64,000 nucleotides of DNA, taken from contig NZ_VKKX01000033.1 of assembly GCF_008271655.1 (NCBI RefSeq), forward strand, positions 434,001 to 498,000, given 5' to 3'. The position numbers were made by a program, and so were the translations under genes. This stretch comes from Gemmobacter caeruleus (GTDB lineage: Bacteria > Pseudomonadota > Alphaproteobacteria > Rhodobacterales > Rhodobacteraceae). Under the pieces are notes generated by a model. It did not search any database. It was not told the origin of the DNA and worked only from the letters and a program-made list of their open reading frames with translations. Each line of letters begins with the position of its first letter. Position 1 is the first letter of the stretch. Positions 45,810 through 53,805 of the stretch are shown here, piece after piece.

Positions 45810-47408
45810 GTGCAGAACCTGATAACGCTTTGGTCACAAATGACTTTTCGTGCACGCATCATTGTGGGCACGGCCACAATCGCGATGTTTGCGGCGATTC
45901 TCGGGATGACGCGGCTGACCGGCGGATCGGAGATGGCGCTGCTTTATGCCGGGCTCGATCCGGCGGCCTCGGGCGAGGTCATCGCGGCGCTTGACCGGAT
46001 GGGGGCCACCTATGAGGTGCGCGGCACTTCGATCGAGGTGGAGGCCGCGCGGCGCGATCAGTTGCGGATGGAGCTTGCTGGCGAGGGGCTGCCTGCGGCG
46101 GGCGGCCAAGGCTATGAACTGCTGGACGGTCTGTCGGGTTTCGGCACGACCTCGCAGATGTTCGATGCGGCCTATTGGCGTGCGAAAGAGGGCGAACTGG
46201 CGCGCTCGATTCTGGCGACGCCGGGGGTGAAATCCGCACGGGTGCATCTGGCGCAACCGGTTTCGCAACCGTTTCGCAAGGCCGGGTCGGGCACGGCCTC
46301 GGTCACGGTCACGACGGCGACGGGTGCCCTGCCTGCGGCCCAGGCGCGGGCGTTCAAGCATCTGATCGCGGCGGCGGTCGGCGGTATGACGCCCGAGGAT
46401 GTGACGGTGATCGATTCGGTTGGCGGCCTCGTGCAGACCGGCCCCGAGAGCGCCGCCGATGACCCCGCTGGACTGGCGCGTGCCGCAGAGCTGCGCGCGA
46501 ATGTGGAGCGGTTGCTGGAGGCGCGGGTCGGGCGCGGTAAGGCGGTGGTGGAGGTCAGCCTCGACCTGGTGACCGATCACGAACAGATCACCGAGCGCAG
46601 CTTTGACCCCAAGGGGCGCGTCGCCATCTCTACGGAAACGCAGGAGAAATCGGGCACGAGCAGCGAGGCCGCGCAGGATGTGACCGTCGCGTCGAACCTG
46701 CCGGAGGGCGATGCCGGCGCGGGCGGAAAAAACCAGAGCCAGAACAGCGAGACGCGCGAGCGGGTGAATTTCGAGGTTTCCGAGACGCAGCGCGAGGTCG
46801 TGCGGGGCCCGGGCGGTGTGCGCCGGCTGACGGTCGCGGTGTTGGTGGACGGGCTGCGCCAAACGGCGGCAGACGGCACGGTTTCACAGGTGCCGCGCCC
46901 GGAGGAGGAATTGGCGGTGCTGCGCGAACTTGTCGCCTCTGCCGTGGGGCTGGATGAGGGGCGCGGCGATGTCCTGACGCTGAAATCCCTGGCGTTCGAA
47001 GCGCCGCCCTCCGAGGGCACGTTGGCAGAGGCCGGTCTGCTGTCAGCCCTGCCTCATCTCGATGTGATGAGCCTTATCCAGATGGCGGTGCTGGCACTGG
47101 TCGCACTCATCCTCGGGCTGTTCGTGCTGCGGCCGCTGCTGCTGTCGGGGCGGGCCGGGCGCGCCTTGCCGTCCGAGCCGGCGCCGCTGGCGCTGCCACC
47201 GGCCCTGGCTTCCGACACGGTGAACGTGCCGCGCGTCGTGACGGGCGAGATCGACGATATCGGCGATCTGGCCGAGATGCCCGCGCTGTCGGGGCAGGCG
47301 ACCGAGATCGCCGATCCCGTCGAACGGCTGCGCCGGCTGATCGAAAGCCGGCAAGGCGAATCGGTCGAGATTCTGCGCGGCTGGCTTGAGGACGGGGAGC
47401 GGGCGTGA
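45810..47408 (+). CDS. fliF: Flagellar MS-ring protein FliF
   Basis: 532 residues from a GTG start with GGAG upstream. The first membrane helix is around residues 17-38. The YscJ/FliF ring domain follows, with LLYAGLDPAASGEVIAALDRMGATYEV and KEGELARSILATPGVKSARVHLAQP. Then comes a beta-collar region with a Ser/Gly/Asn-rich linker, a second membrane helix near 420 (MAVLALVALILGLFVLRPLLL) and a cytoplasmic tail ending VEILRGWLEDGE, the FliG-binding end. It forms the MS ring on which the motor and export gate are built. It starts a rightward operon with fliH, fliN and fliP. Confidence 0.95.
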   Translation: MQNLITLWSQMTFRARIIVGTATIAMFAAILGMTRLTGGSEMALLYAGLDPAASGEVIAALDRMGATYEVRGTSIEVEAARRDQLRMELAGEGLPAAGGQGYELLDGLSGFGTTSQMFDAAYWRAKEGELARSILATPGVKSARVHLAQPVSQPFRKAGSGTASVTVTTATGALPAAQARAFKHLIAAAVGGMTPEDVTVIDSVGGLVQTGPESAADDPAGLARAAELRANVERLLEARVGRGKAVVEVSLDLVTDHEQITERSFDPKGRVAISTETQEKSGTSSEAAQDVTVASNLPEGDAGAGGKNQSQNSETRERVNFEVSETQREVVRGPGGVRRLTVAVLVDGLRQTAADGTVSQVPRPEEELAVLRELVASAVGLDEGRGDVLTLKSLAFEAPPSEGTLAEAGLLSALPHLDVMSLIQMAVLALVALILGLFVLRPLLLSGRAGRALPSEPAPLALPPALASDTVNVPRVVTGEIDDIGDLAEMPALSGQATEIADPVERLRRLIESRQGESVEILRGWLEDGERA

Positions 47409-47986
47409 TGTGTGCATTGCGGCTGGAGGTGTTTGAAACCGGCGAGGATGCGGCGGTCGCGGCCGGGCCAACGGCGGAGAATGACGAGCGCCGGATCGAA
47501 GCCTATGAGCAGGGCTACCGTGCCGGATGGGATGATGCCGCGGCGGCTCAGGCCGAAGATCAGCGCCGCATCCGCATGGATCTGGCACGCAATCTTCAGG
47601 CCATGGCCTTTACCTTTCAGGAGGCGCGCAGCCATGTGCTGATGGCGCTGGGCCCGCTGATGCAGGAAATCGTCGGGCAATTGCTGCCCGAAACCGCGCG
47701 CGAGGCGCTGGCGCCGACCATTCTGGAAACGCTGATGCCGCTGGCCGAGGAGCTGGCGGATGCGCCGGTCTCCATCATGCTCAACCCCGCGGATCGTGGG
47801 GCGGTGGAGCTGTTGCTGGAACAGGCGACCGGCCTGCCGATCGCCATTGCCGAGGAGCCGACACTGGCCGAGGGGCAGGCTTTCCTGCGCATGTCGGGGG
47901 CCGAGGTGCAGGTCGATCTGCATCGCGCCACGGCGGAAATCGCGGCGGCGGTGCGCGGATTTTTCGGACTTTCACACGGGGAATGA
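47408..47986 (+). CDS. fliH: FliH-like flagellar export/assembly protein
   Basis: 192 residues; the ATG overlaps the fliF stop (TGATG). EAYEQGYRAGWDDAAAAQAEDQRRI is the FliH N-terminal GxxxG-type helical pattern, followed by FTFQEARSHVLMALGPLMQEIVGQLLPE and a C-terminal domain like that of FliH/HrpE stalks. The sequence is divergent and the name rests on position between fliF and fliN plus this pattern. FliH normally regulates the FliI ATPase; fliI is not in the window. Confidence 0.75.
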   Translation: MCALRLEVFETGEDAAVAAGPTAENDERRIEAYEQGYRAGWDDAAAAQAEDQRRIRMDLARNLQAMAFTFQEARSHVLMALGPLMQEIVGQLLPETAREALAPTILETLMPLAEELADAPVSIMLNPADRGAVELLLEQATGLPIAIAEEPTLAEGQAFLRMSGAEVQVDLHRATAEIAAAVRGFFGLSHGE

Positions 47987-47989
47987 ACC

Positions 47990-48259
47990 ATGGATGACGC
48001 CACGGATGCCAATCCTTTCGGCCAGGTGCCGATCGAGATCATGATTTCGGTCGGCAAGGCCCGGCCGCAGGTGCGCGACCTGCTCAAACTTCAGCGCGAT
48101 GCGGTGCTGCCGCTGGACCGTCGGGTGGACGACCCGGTGGAGCTTTATGTCGGCGACCGGCTGATCGCGCGGGGCGAGTTGCAGGAGCTGGATGGCGAAC
48201 AGGCCGGCCAGCTTGCGGTGCGGCTGATCGAGGTGGCCGCGTTCAAGGGCGGCATGTGA
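47990..48259 (+). CDS. fliN: Flagellar motor switch protein FliN (SPOA domain)
   Basis: 89 residues, about the size of a bare SPOA domain (E. coli FliN is 137). IEIMISVGKARPQVRDLLKLQRDAVLPLDRRVDDPVELYVGDRLIARGEL is the standard fold, with the conserved VGDRLIARGEL. FliN sits at the base of the C ring and helps dock export cargo and the FliH/FliI complex. It starts 3 bases after the fliH-like stop, and its stop overlaps the fliP start (TGATG). Confidence 0.93.
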   Translation: MDDATDANPFGQVPIEIMISVGKARPQVRDLLKLQRDAVLPLDRRVDDPVELYVGDRLIARGELQELDGEQAGQLAVRLIEVAAFKGGM

Positions 48260-48975
48260 TGCGGCTTTGCTGGTTGCTGGGGCTGCTGCTGGTGATCGCG
48301 GCCCCCGCCGGGGCGCAGGAGGGGGTGGACGCCCTTGTCGGCGGGGCGGAGCTCGGCACGCGCTCGGTTCAGCTGATCGCGCTGATCACGATCCTCAGCC
48401 TGGTGCCGGGAATCGCGGTCATGGTGACCTGCTTTCCCTTTGTCGTCACCGTCCTCTCCATCCTGCGGCAGGCGATCGGGCTGCAATCGGCCCCGCCGAA
48501 CATGGTGATCGTCAGCCTTGCGATGTTTCTGAGCTGGTTCATCATGGACCCGGTGCTGACCGAGGCCTGGAACCGGGGCGCGGGGCCCTATTCCCGCGGC
48601 GAGATGACGTTGACCGAGGCGATTCCGGTGACGGTGCAACCGTTTCGCAGTTTCATGGCCGGCCGCGTGGACCCCGACACCTTTGCCGAGATGCAGGCGC
48701 TTCGACCGGGCGAGATATCTGCCGCGGCAGAGGCGCCGCTGTCGCTGCTGGTGCCGTCCTTCCTGTTGTCGGAAATCCAGCGTGCCTTCGAGATCGGGTT
48801 CCTGATCTTTCTGCCCTTCCTCATCATCGACCTTGTGGTCGCCGCAGTGCTGATGTCGATGGGCATGATGATGGTACCGCCGGCCATCGTATCGCTGCCG
48901 TTCAAGCTGGCGTTCTTTGTGGTGGCGGATGGTTGGGGGCTTTTGTCCTCTGCGCTGGTGCGCAGCTATTTCTGA
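48259..48975 (+). CDS. fliP: Flagellar export gate protein FliP
   Basis: 238 residues with a cleavable signal peptide (LLGLLLVIAAPAGAQ) and four membrane helices, as in FliP. The conserved ILSLVPGIAVMVTCFPFVVTVLSILRQAIG, PPNMVIVSLAMFLSWFIM and LVPSFLLSEIQRAFEIGFLIFLPFLIIDLVVAAVLMSMGMMM are all present. It forms the core of the flagellar export gate with FliQ and FliR. It is the last flagellar gene in the window, and the rest of the cluster is elsewhere. Confidence 0.96.
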   Translation: MRLCWLLGLLLVIAAPAGAQEGVDALVGGAELGTRSVQLIALITILSLVPGIAVMVTCFPFVVTVLSILRQAIGLQSAPPNMVIVSLAMFLSWFIMDPVLTEAWNRGAGPYSRGEMTLTEAIPVTVQPFRSFMAGRVDPDTFAEMQALRPGEISAAAEAPLSLLVPSFLLSEIQRAFEIGFLIFLPFLIIDLVVAAVLMSMGMMMVPPAIVSLPFKLAFFVVADGWGLLSSALVRSYF

Positions 48976-48980
48976 ACGGA

Positions 48981-49005
48981 CGCGCCCCCGGGGAACGAGG
49001 GCGCG
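48981..49005. terminator. Hairpin between convergent fliP and creatinase genes
   Basis: CGCGCCC (48981-48987) pairs with GGGCGCG (48999-49005), loop of 11. No T-run follows on either strand, so termination is possible but not certain. Confidence 0.35.
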
Positions 49006-49014
49006 CCAGAGCGG

Positions 49015-50217
49015 TCAGACCAGGTTGAAGGCCGGACCATAGGGGTATTTGGTGATGTCTTCGTTGCCATCTTCGGTGATGAACAGGATGTCGTGTTCGC
49101 GATAGCCGCCGGCGCCGGGGGTGCCCTCGGGCAGGGTCAACATCGGCTCCATCGAGATGACCATGCCGGGTTCCAGCACGGTGTCGATATCCTCGCGCAG
49201 TTCCAGCCCGGCCTCGCGGCCATAATAGTGGCTCAGTACGCCGAAGCTGTGGCCATAGCCGAAGGTGCGGTATTGCAGCAGCTGGCGTTCCTCGAAGAAT
49301 TCGTTGATCTTTGCCGTCACCTCGGCGCAGGAGGCGCCCGGCTTCAGCAGGCTCATGCCGTATTCATGTGCGGCGACATTGGCCTCCCAGATACGCAGGC
49401 TTGCGTCATCGACCTCGCCCACGAACAGGGTGCGTTCCAGCGCCGTATAATAGCCCGAGATCATCGGGAAGGTGTTGAGGCTGAGGATGTCACCGCGCCG
49501 CAATTGCCGCGCGGTGACCGGGTTATGCGCGCCATCGGTGTTGATGCCCGACTGGAACCAGACCCAGGTGTCACGATATTCGGCATCGGGGAAGCGGCGG
49601 GCGATTTCCAGCTCCATCGCGTCGCGCCCGGCCATGGCCACGTCGATCTCGCGCACGCCTTCGCGGATCGAGTCGCGGATGGCAAAGCCGCCGACATCCG
49701 CCACGGCGGCGCCGGCGCGGATCAGGTCCAGCTCGGCCTGCGATTTGCGCATGCGCTGGCGCATCGTGGCGGGCGCGATGTCCACCAGCCGCGACGGCGC
49801 CAGGAAGCCGGAGAGCTTTTGCGCCTGAAGCAGCGTCAGGTGATCGGCCTCATGCCCTATGACGCGGCCCGGTCCGGTCACCGACAGGATCGCGCGCCAA
49901 TAATTGTCGCGCTGCCAGTCGGTATAGGTGATGTTGTCGCCATGGCAGCGCCGCCAGGGTTGGGCCGCGTCGATGCCCGCGCTGATCGTCACGCTCTCGG
50001 TCGCGGTGACGACCAGCCCATAGGGCCGCCCGAAGGAGCAATAGAGAAAGCCGGAATAATAGGCGATGTTGTGCATCGAGGTGAAGACGCAGGCATCCAC
50101 CCCCTCGGCTTGCATGATCGCGCGCAGCCCCGCCAGACGTGCGTCATATTCTGACGCGGCAAAGGGAAGCACGCGGTCCCCCTGGTGGAAGCGATACATT
50201 TGCGGACGTTCCGTCAT
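49015..50217 (-). CDS. Creatinase (creatine amidinohydrolase)
   Basis: 400 residues of the M24 pita-bread fold. The pattern follows Pseudomonas creatinase very closely: FTSMHNIAYYSGFLYCSFGRPY, DAAQPWRRCHGDNITYTDWQRDNYW, TWVWFQSGINTDGAHNPVT, YGHSFGVLSHYYGREAGLELRE and EPMLTLPEGTPGAGGYREHD. Creatinase hydrolyses creatine to sarcosine and urea without metal; the active-site His is in the FGYGHSFG segment. The ATG was chosen for GAGG 7 bases upstream; the ribosome site sits in a hairpin. It neighbours a P1-family peptidase gene and purU. Confidence 0.92.
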   Translation of the reverse strand: MTERPQMYRFHQGDRVLPFAASEYDARLAGLRAIMQAEGVDACVFTSMHNIAYYSGFLYCSFGRPYGLVVTATESVTISAGIDAAQPWRRCHGDNITYTDWQRDNYWRAILSVTGPGRVIGHEADHLTLLQAQKLSGFLAPSRLVDIAPATMRQRMRKSQAELDLIRAGAAVADVGGFAIRDSIREGVREIDVAMAGRDAMELEIARRFPDAEYRDTWVWFQSGINTDGAHNPVTARQLRRGDILSLNTFPMISGYYTALERTLFVGEVDDASLRIWEANVAAHEYGMSLLKPGASCAEVTAKINEFFEERQLLQYRTFGYGHSFGVLSHYYGREAGLELREDIDTVLEPGMVISMEPMLTLPEGTPGAGGYREHDILFITEDGNEDITKYPYGPAFNLV

Positions 50218-50243
50218 GTCAGACCTCATGTCTGGGGTCTGAC
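50218..50243 (-). promoter_or_regulatory. Hairpin sequestering the creatinase ribosome site
   Basis: GTCAGACC (50218-50225) and GGTCTGAC (50236-50243) form a perfect 8-base inverted repeat directly upstream of the start codon. In the mRNA one arm holds the AGG of the ribosome site, so the fold would hide it; as DNA it could equally be an operator. A second hairpin (CGGGACC/GGTCCCG) lies a few bases further upstream in the same leader. Confidence 0.5.
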
Positions 50244-50455
50244 GCAGCGCGCCACGGGACCCCGAAAGGTCCCGGCGTGCAGGACAGGAGCAGCCGGAGC
50301 TGCAAGCGGCGGGGCATGCGACCCCTGTGGCGACGCCATCGCCACGGCTCAGGCGCAATCATGCCGCAGCGGGGGCTTTCGCGCAAGGGGGTTGAGGGCT
50401 TGCCCCGCGCCGGCACAGGCGCCACTCTGACCCCTGCAAACAGGGGGGCGGGGCG

Positions 50456-51445
50456 ATGCGCGCAGGGCCGTTGAATCTGGTCACCGATGTTGCGGGGCTG
50501 GTTGTCGGCCATGCGCAGCATGCGGGGCTGCGGTCGGGTTGCACGGTGCTGCTGGCCGAGGCGCCCTTTACCGCGGCGGTCAATGTGATGGGCGGCGCGC
50601 CGGGCACGCGGGAAACCGATCTGCTGGCCCCCGACCGGCTGGTGCAGCAAGTGGATGCGCTGGTGCTGTCGGGCGGGTCGGCCTTCGGGCTGGATGCGGC
50701 CTCGGGCGTGGCCGACGGGTTGCGCGCGATGGGGCGGGGCTTTGCCGTGGGGGATCAGCGGGTGCCAATCGTGCCGGCCGCGATCCTGTTCGACCTGCTC
50801 AACGGGGGCGACAAGCGCTGGGACCGCAACCCCTATGCCGATCTGGGCCTTGCGGCACTGCGGGCAGCGGGGCGGGAATTCGCGCTTGGCACGGCGGGGG
50901 CGGGCTATGGCGCGGCGACTGGCACGCTCAAGGGCGGGTTGGGCTCGGCCTCCGCGGTGCTGGACAGTGGCGTGACAGTGGGGGCGCTGGTCGCGGTGAA
51001 TGCGCTTGGCTCGGCCACGGTGGGCGAGGGGCCGCATTTCTGGGCGGCGCCGTTCGAGCTGGAGGCCGAATTTGGCGGGCTTGGCCCGGCGCCGCGTTAC
51101 CCGGCGGGGGCAGAGCCGTTGCCGGTGAAGCGGCAGGGCGAGGCGACGACGATCGCCATAGTCGCGACCGATGCCGCCCTCAGCCAGGCAGAGGCGCAGC
51201 GCATGGCGACGGCGGCGCAGGATGGCATGGCGCGGGCGCTGGTCCCGTCGCATACGCTGCTGGATGGTGATCTGGTCTTTGCGGCGGCGACGGGCGCGCG
51301 GCCACTGCAAGACCCGTTGCGCGACCCGTTCCAGATCGGCCACGCGGCGGCGGCGGTTCTGGCGCGGGCCATCGCGCGGGCCGTATACGAGGCGCGCGCG
51401 CTGCCGGGCGATTTGCAACCCTGCTGGCGCGCGCGCTTTGGTTAG
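50456..51445 (+). CDS. P1-family peptidase (DmpA-like N-terminal nucleophile hydrolase)
   Basis: 329 residues of the MEROPS S58 (P1/DmpA) family. Marks are NLVTDVAGLVVGHAQ at the start, VNVMGGAPGTRETDLL, LVLSGGSAFGLDAASGVADGLRAMG, the pivot GALVAVNALGSATVGEG and SHTLLDGDLVFAAATG. Members cut themselves into two chains and act as aminopeptidases, D-esterases or beta-aminopeptidases. The start is supported by a G-rich ribosome site. It is divergent from creatinase, so a small amide or N-terminal-blocked peptide is possible. The specific substrate is not readable. Confidence 0.88.
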   Translation: MRAGPLNLVTDVAGLVVGHAQHAGLRSGCTVLLAEAPFTAAVNVMGGAPGTRETDLLAPDRLVQQVDALVLSGGSAFGLDAASGVADGLRAMGRGFAVGDQRVPIVPAAILFDLLNGGDKRWDRNPYADLGLAALRAAGREFALGTAGAGYGAATGTLKGGLGSASAVLDSGVTVGALVAVNALGSATVGEGPHFWAAPFELEAEFGGLGPAPRYPAGAEPLPVKRQGEATTIAIVATDAALSQAEAQRMATAAQDGMARALVPSHTLLDGDLVFAAATGARPLQDPLRDPFQIGHAAAAVLARAIARAVYEARALPGDLQPCWRARFG

Positions 51446-51448
51446 GCG

Positions 51449-52342
51449 TCAGCCCATCCGCTCGGAGGCGTAGGAGCCGGGCGAGGGCGGGAAGACAACG
51501 GTCTTGTTGCCGTTCATGAAGACGCGGTGATGGATATGCGCGTGAATTGCGCGGGCCAGAACCTGGGCCTCCACGTCGCGGCCGAGGCTGACGTAATCAT
51601 CGGCCGACTGAGCATGGGTCACGCGGATGATGTCCTGTTCGATGATCGGGCCCTCGTCGAGGTCGGCGGTGACGTAATGCGAGGTCGCGCCGATGAGCTT
51701 CACGCCGCGCTCATAGGCCTGCTTGTAGGGGTTGGCGCCCTTGAACGACGGCAGGAAGGAGTGGTGGATGTTGATGATCCGGCCCGACATCTTTTTGCAC
51801 AGGGCATCCGACAGAACCTGCATGTAGCGGGCCAGCACGATCAGTTCGGCGCCCGAATCCTCGACCACCTGCAACAGCTGGGCCTCGGCCTGCGGCTTGT
51901 TTTCCTTGGTGACCTTGATGCAGTAATAGGGGATGTCCTGGTTCACCACGACCTTCTGGTAATCCATGTGGTTCGAGATGACGGCGACGATCTCGATCGG
52001 CAGGGCGCCGATGCGCGAACGATAGAGCAGGTCGTTCAGGCAATGCCCAAAGCGGCTGACCATGATGATGACCTTGGTCTTTTCATGCGCGGCGCCCAGC
52101 GTCCAGTCCATCGCGAAGGGTTTGGCCACGGCCTCGAATTCGCTGCGCAGGGTCTGGGCGGTGACGCCCTCCTCGCTGGTGAAGGTCACGCGCATGAAGA
52201 AGCGGCCGGTTTCGCGGTCGTCGAACTGGGCGCTGTCGGTGATGTTGCAGCCCTTGTCGGCCAGAAAGCCGGAGATGGCGGCGACGATGCCGCGCGTCGA
52301 GGCGCAGGCGACGGTGAGAACGTAATTGGAAGCGGAGGTCAT
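51449..52342 (-). CDS. purU: Formyltetrahydrofolate deformylase
   Basis: 297 residues. The N-terminal ACT domain (TVACASTRGIVAAISGFLADKGCNI, then QFDDRETGRFFMRV) is followed by the formyl transferase domain with IHHSFLPSFKGANPYKQAYERGVKLIGATSHYVTADLDEGPIIEQD, which carries the catalytic His and Asp. PurU releases formate from 10-formyl-THF and balances one-carbon units. In Rhodobacteraceae purU often accompanies sarcosine/dimethylglycine oxidation. Its ATG is 44 bases from the end of the divergent tRNA terminator region; convergent with the P1 peptidase gene. Confidence 0.95.
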   Translation of the reverse strand: MTSASNYVLTVACASTRGIVAAISGFLADKGCNITDSAQFDDRETGRFFMRVTFTSEEGVTAQTLRSEFEAVAKPFAMDWTLGAAHEKTKVIIMVSRFGHCLNDLLYRSRIGALPIEIVAVISNHMDYQKVVVNQDIPYYCIKVTKENKPQAEAQLLQVVEDSGAELIVLARYMQVLSDALCKKMSGRIINIHHSFLPSFKGANPYKQAYERGVKLIGATSHYVTADLDEGPIIEQDIIRVTHAQSADDYVSLGRDVEAQVLARAIHAHIHHRVFMNGNKTVVFPPSPGSYASERMG

Positions 52343-52483
52343 CTAGCTGTTTCCTGAGGCCGGGGTTGTCGTCGCGTTGCCGCGCTGTGCGGAGAATGCG
52401 CCGAACATCGCCAAAAACCGGTATGGAAGCGACCTTGATTTGACGATTTTCGGCAAAACTCGGCAAAGTGGGCAGGGCCGGAA

Positions 52484-52521
52484 AAGACAAAAGCCGCGCA
52501 GCATTTCTGCTGAGCGGCTTT
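52484..52521 (-). terminator. Rho-independent terminator of tRNA-Leu
   Basis: GCCGC-t-CAGCA / TGCTG-c-GCGGC (minus-strand reading), 10 paired bases around a GAAA loop, then TTTTGTCTTTTCC. It lies just after the tRNA 3' end. Confidence 0.85.
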
Positions 52522-52531
52522 CGCAAGATAT

Positions 52532-52616
52532 TGGTGCCCAGAAGAGGACTCGAACCTCCACGCCTTGCGGCACTGGTACCTGAAACCAGCGCGTCTACCA
52601 ATTCCGCCATCTGGGC
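52532..52616 (-). tRNA. tRNA-Leu (anticodon CAG)
   Basis: 85 bases including an encoded CCA. The acceptor stem starts GCCCAGA and pairs with TCTGGGC; the anticodon stem CTGGT/ACCAG encloses the loop TTCAGGT, anticodon CAG. The T arm has GGTTCGAGTCC. A long variable arm (TGCCGCAAGGCGT) is the class II feature of leucine tRNAs. The gene reads CUG codons, the commonest leucine codon in this GC-rich genome. Confidence 0.97.
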
Positions 52617-52782
52617 GATGTCGTGGGGCGGTATCTACGGCGGCGCGTGGGGGGTGTCAACAGGGGGCGACGAAAAAGTTTCAACAATTTGCGCGGCCAT
52701 TTGCGCCTTGTCTGGTTTTGGCCTTAAAGCTATGGAGACAACGAGATTTGGCACCATTACCTGTCGGGAAAGGCGCGCACGG

Positions 52783-53769
52783 ATGAGCAAGCTGGTCACC
52801 ATCTACGGCGGTTCGGGTTTCGTCGGGCGGTATATCGCCCGCCGCATGGCGAAAGAGGGCTGGCGCGTCCGCGTGGCGGTGCGTCGCCCGAACGAGGCGC
52901 TGTTCGTGCGCCCCTATGGTGTCGTCGGCCAGGTGGAGCCGGTCCTTTGCAACATTCGCGATGAGGCCAGCGTGCGCGCCGCGATGCAGGGCGCGGATGC
53001 AGTGGTGAACTGCGTGGGCACCTTTGCCAGCGGCGGCAAGAACAACTTTGATGCGGTGCAGGTCGAGGGTGCGGCACGCATCGCGCGTCTGGCCGCGGCC
53101 GAGGGCGTGGCGCAGCTCGTGCATCTGTCGGCGATCGGCGCCGATGCGGGCAGCGACAGCGCCTATTCGCGCAGCAAGGCCGAGGGCGAGGCTGCGATCA
53201 AGGCGGCGTTTCCGGCCGCTGTGATCCTGCGTCCGTCGGTCATCTTCGGCAACGAGGATCATTTCTTCAACCGTTTCGCCGGTATGGCGCGGCTGTCGCC
53301 GGTGCTGCCGCTGTTTGGCGCCGCGACCCGGTTCCAGCCGGTCCATGTCGAGGATGTGGCGCGCGCCGCGGTCAAGGGAATCAAGGGCGAGGCCGCGCCG
53401 GGTATCTATGAACTGGGCGGCCCGGATGTCGAAACCTTTGCGGGGCTGATGACGCAGATGCTGGGCGTGATCCATCGCCGCCGGCTGGTGCTGCCGCTGC
53501 CGCGTCTGGTGGGCCGGGTCATCGCCTTTGGCGCCGATATGGTGCAGGCCTTCACGCTGCGTCTGGTGGAAAACAAGCTGCTGACGGGCGACCAGCTCAA
53601 GGGGCTGTATCACGACAATGTCGTGGCGGCGGATGCCAAGGGCTTTGCCGATCTGGGAATCACGCCCTCGGCCATGGGGGCGGTGCTGCCCGATTATCTG
53701 TGGCCCTACCGGCCGTCCGGCCAGTATGACGCGATCAAGGCTTCGGCCAAGAACCTGCGCAAGGCCTGA
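52783..53769 (+). CDS. NAD(P)-binding protein of the complex I NDUFA9 family
   Basis: 328 residues of the atypical short-chain dehydrogenase group. MSKLVTIYGGSGFVGRYIARRM carries the nucleotide-binding GGSGFVG. RPSVIFGNEDHFFNRFAGMARLSPVLPLFG and YELGGPDVETFAGLM are the wording of the 39-kDa NDUFA9 subunit family. Bacterial members may help complex I assembly or work in quinone or sugar epimer chemistry; which applies here cannot be told. The start has AAGG about 10 bases upstream. A longer frame extends across the tRNA gene and was rejected. Confidence 0.88.
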   Translation: MSKLVTIYGGSGFVGRYIARRMAKEGWRVRVAVRRPNEALFVRPYGVVGQVEPVLCNIRDEASVRAAMQGADAVVNCVGTFASGGKNNFDAVQVEGAARIARLAAAEGVAQLVHLSAIGADAGSDSAYSRSKAEGEAAIKAAFPAAVILRPSVIFGNEDHFFNRFAGMARLSPVLPLFGAATRFQPVHVEDVARAAVKGIKGEAAPGIYELGGPDVETFAGLMTQMLGVIHRRRLVLPLPRLVGRVIAFGADMVQAFTLRLVENKLLTGDQLKGLYHDNVVAADAKGFADLGITPSAMGAVLPDYLWPYRPSGQYDAIKASAKNLRKA

Positions 53770-53805
53770 TCCCGGCCGGGCTGCAACCCGCGAAGCGAGG
53801 GCGGC

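Noticed and set aside
49015-50217. DMSP lyase DddP or a generic Xaa-Pro peptidase (also M24 fold)
   Set aside because: The sequence does not follow DddP and matches creatinase wording over its whole length.
50244-50455. Guanidine, glycine or SAM-type riboswitch upstream of creatinase
   Set aside because: Hairpins are present but none of the conserved riboswitch core sequences I know could be found.
52468-52782. N-terminal extension of the NDUFA9-like gene across the tRNA-Leu gene
   Set aside because: The extension reads through the tRNA; the ATG at 52783 gives the proper nucleotide-binding N-terminus.
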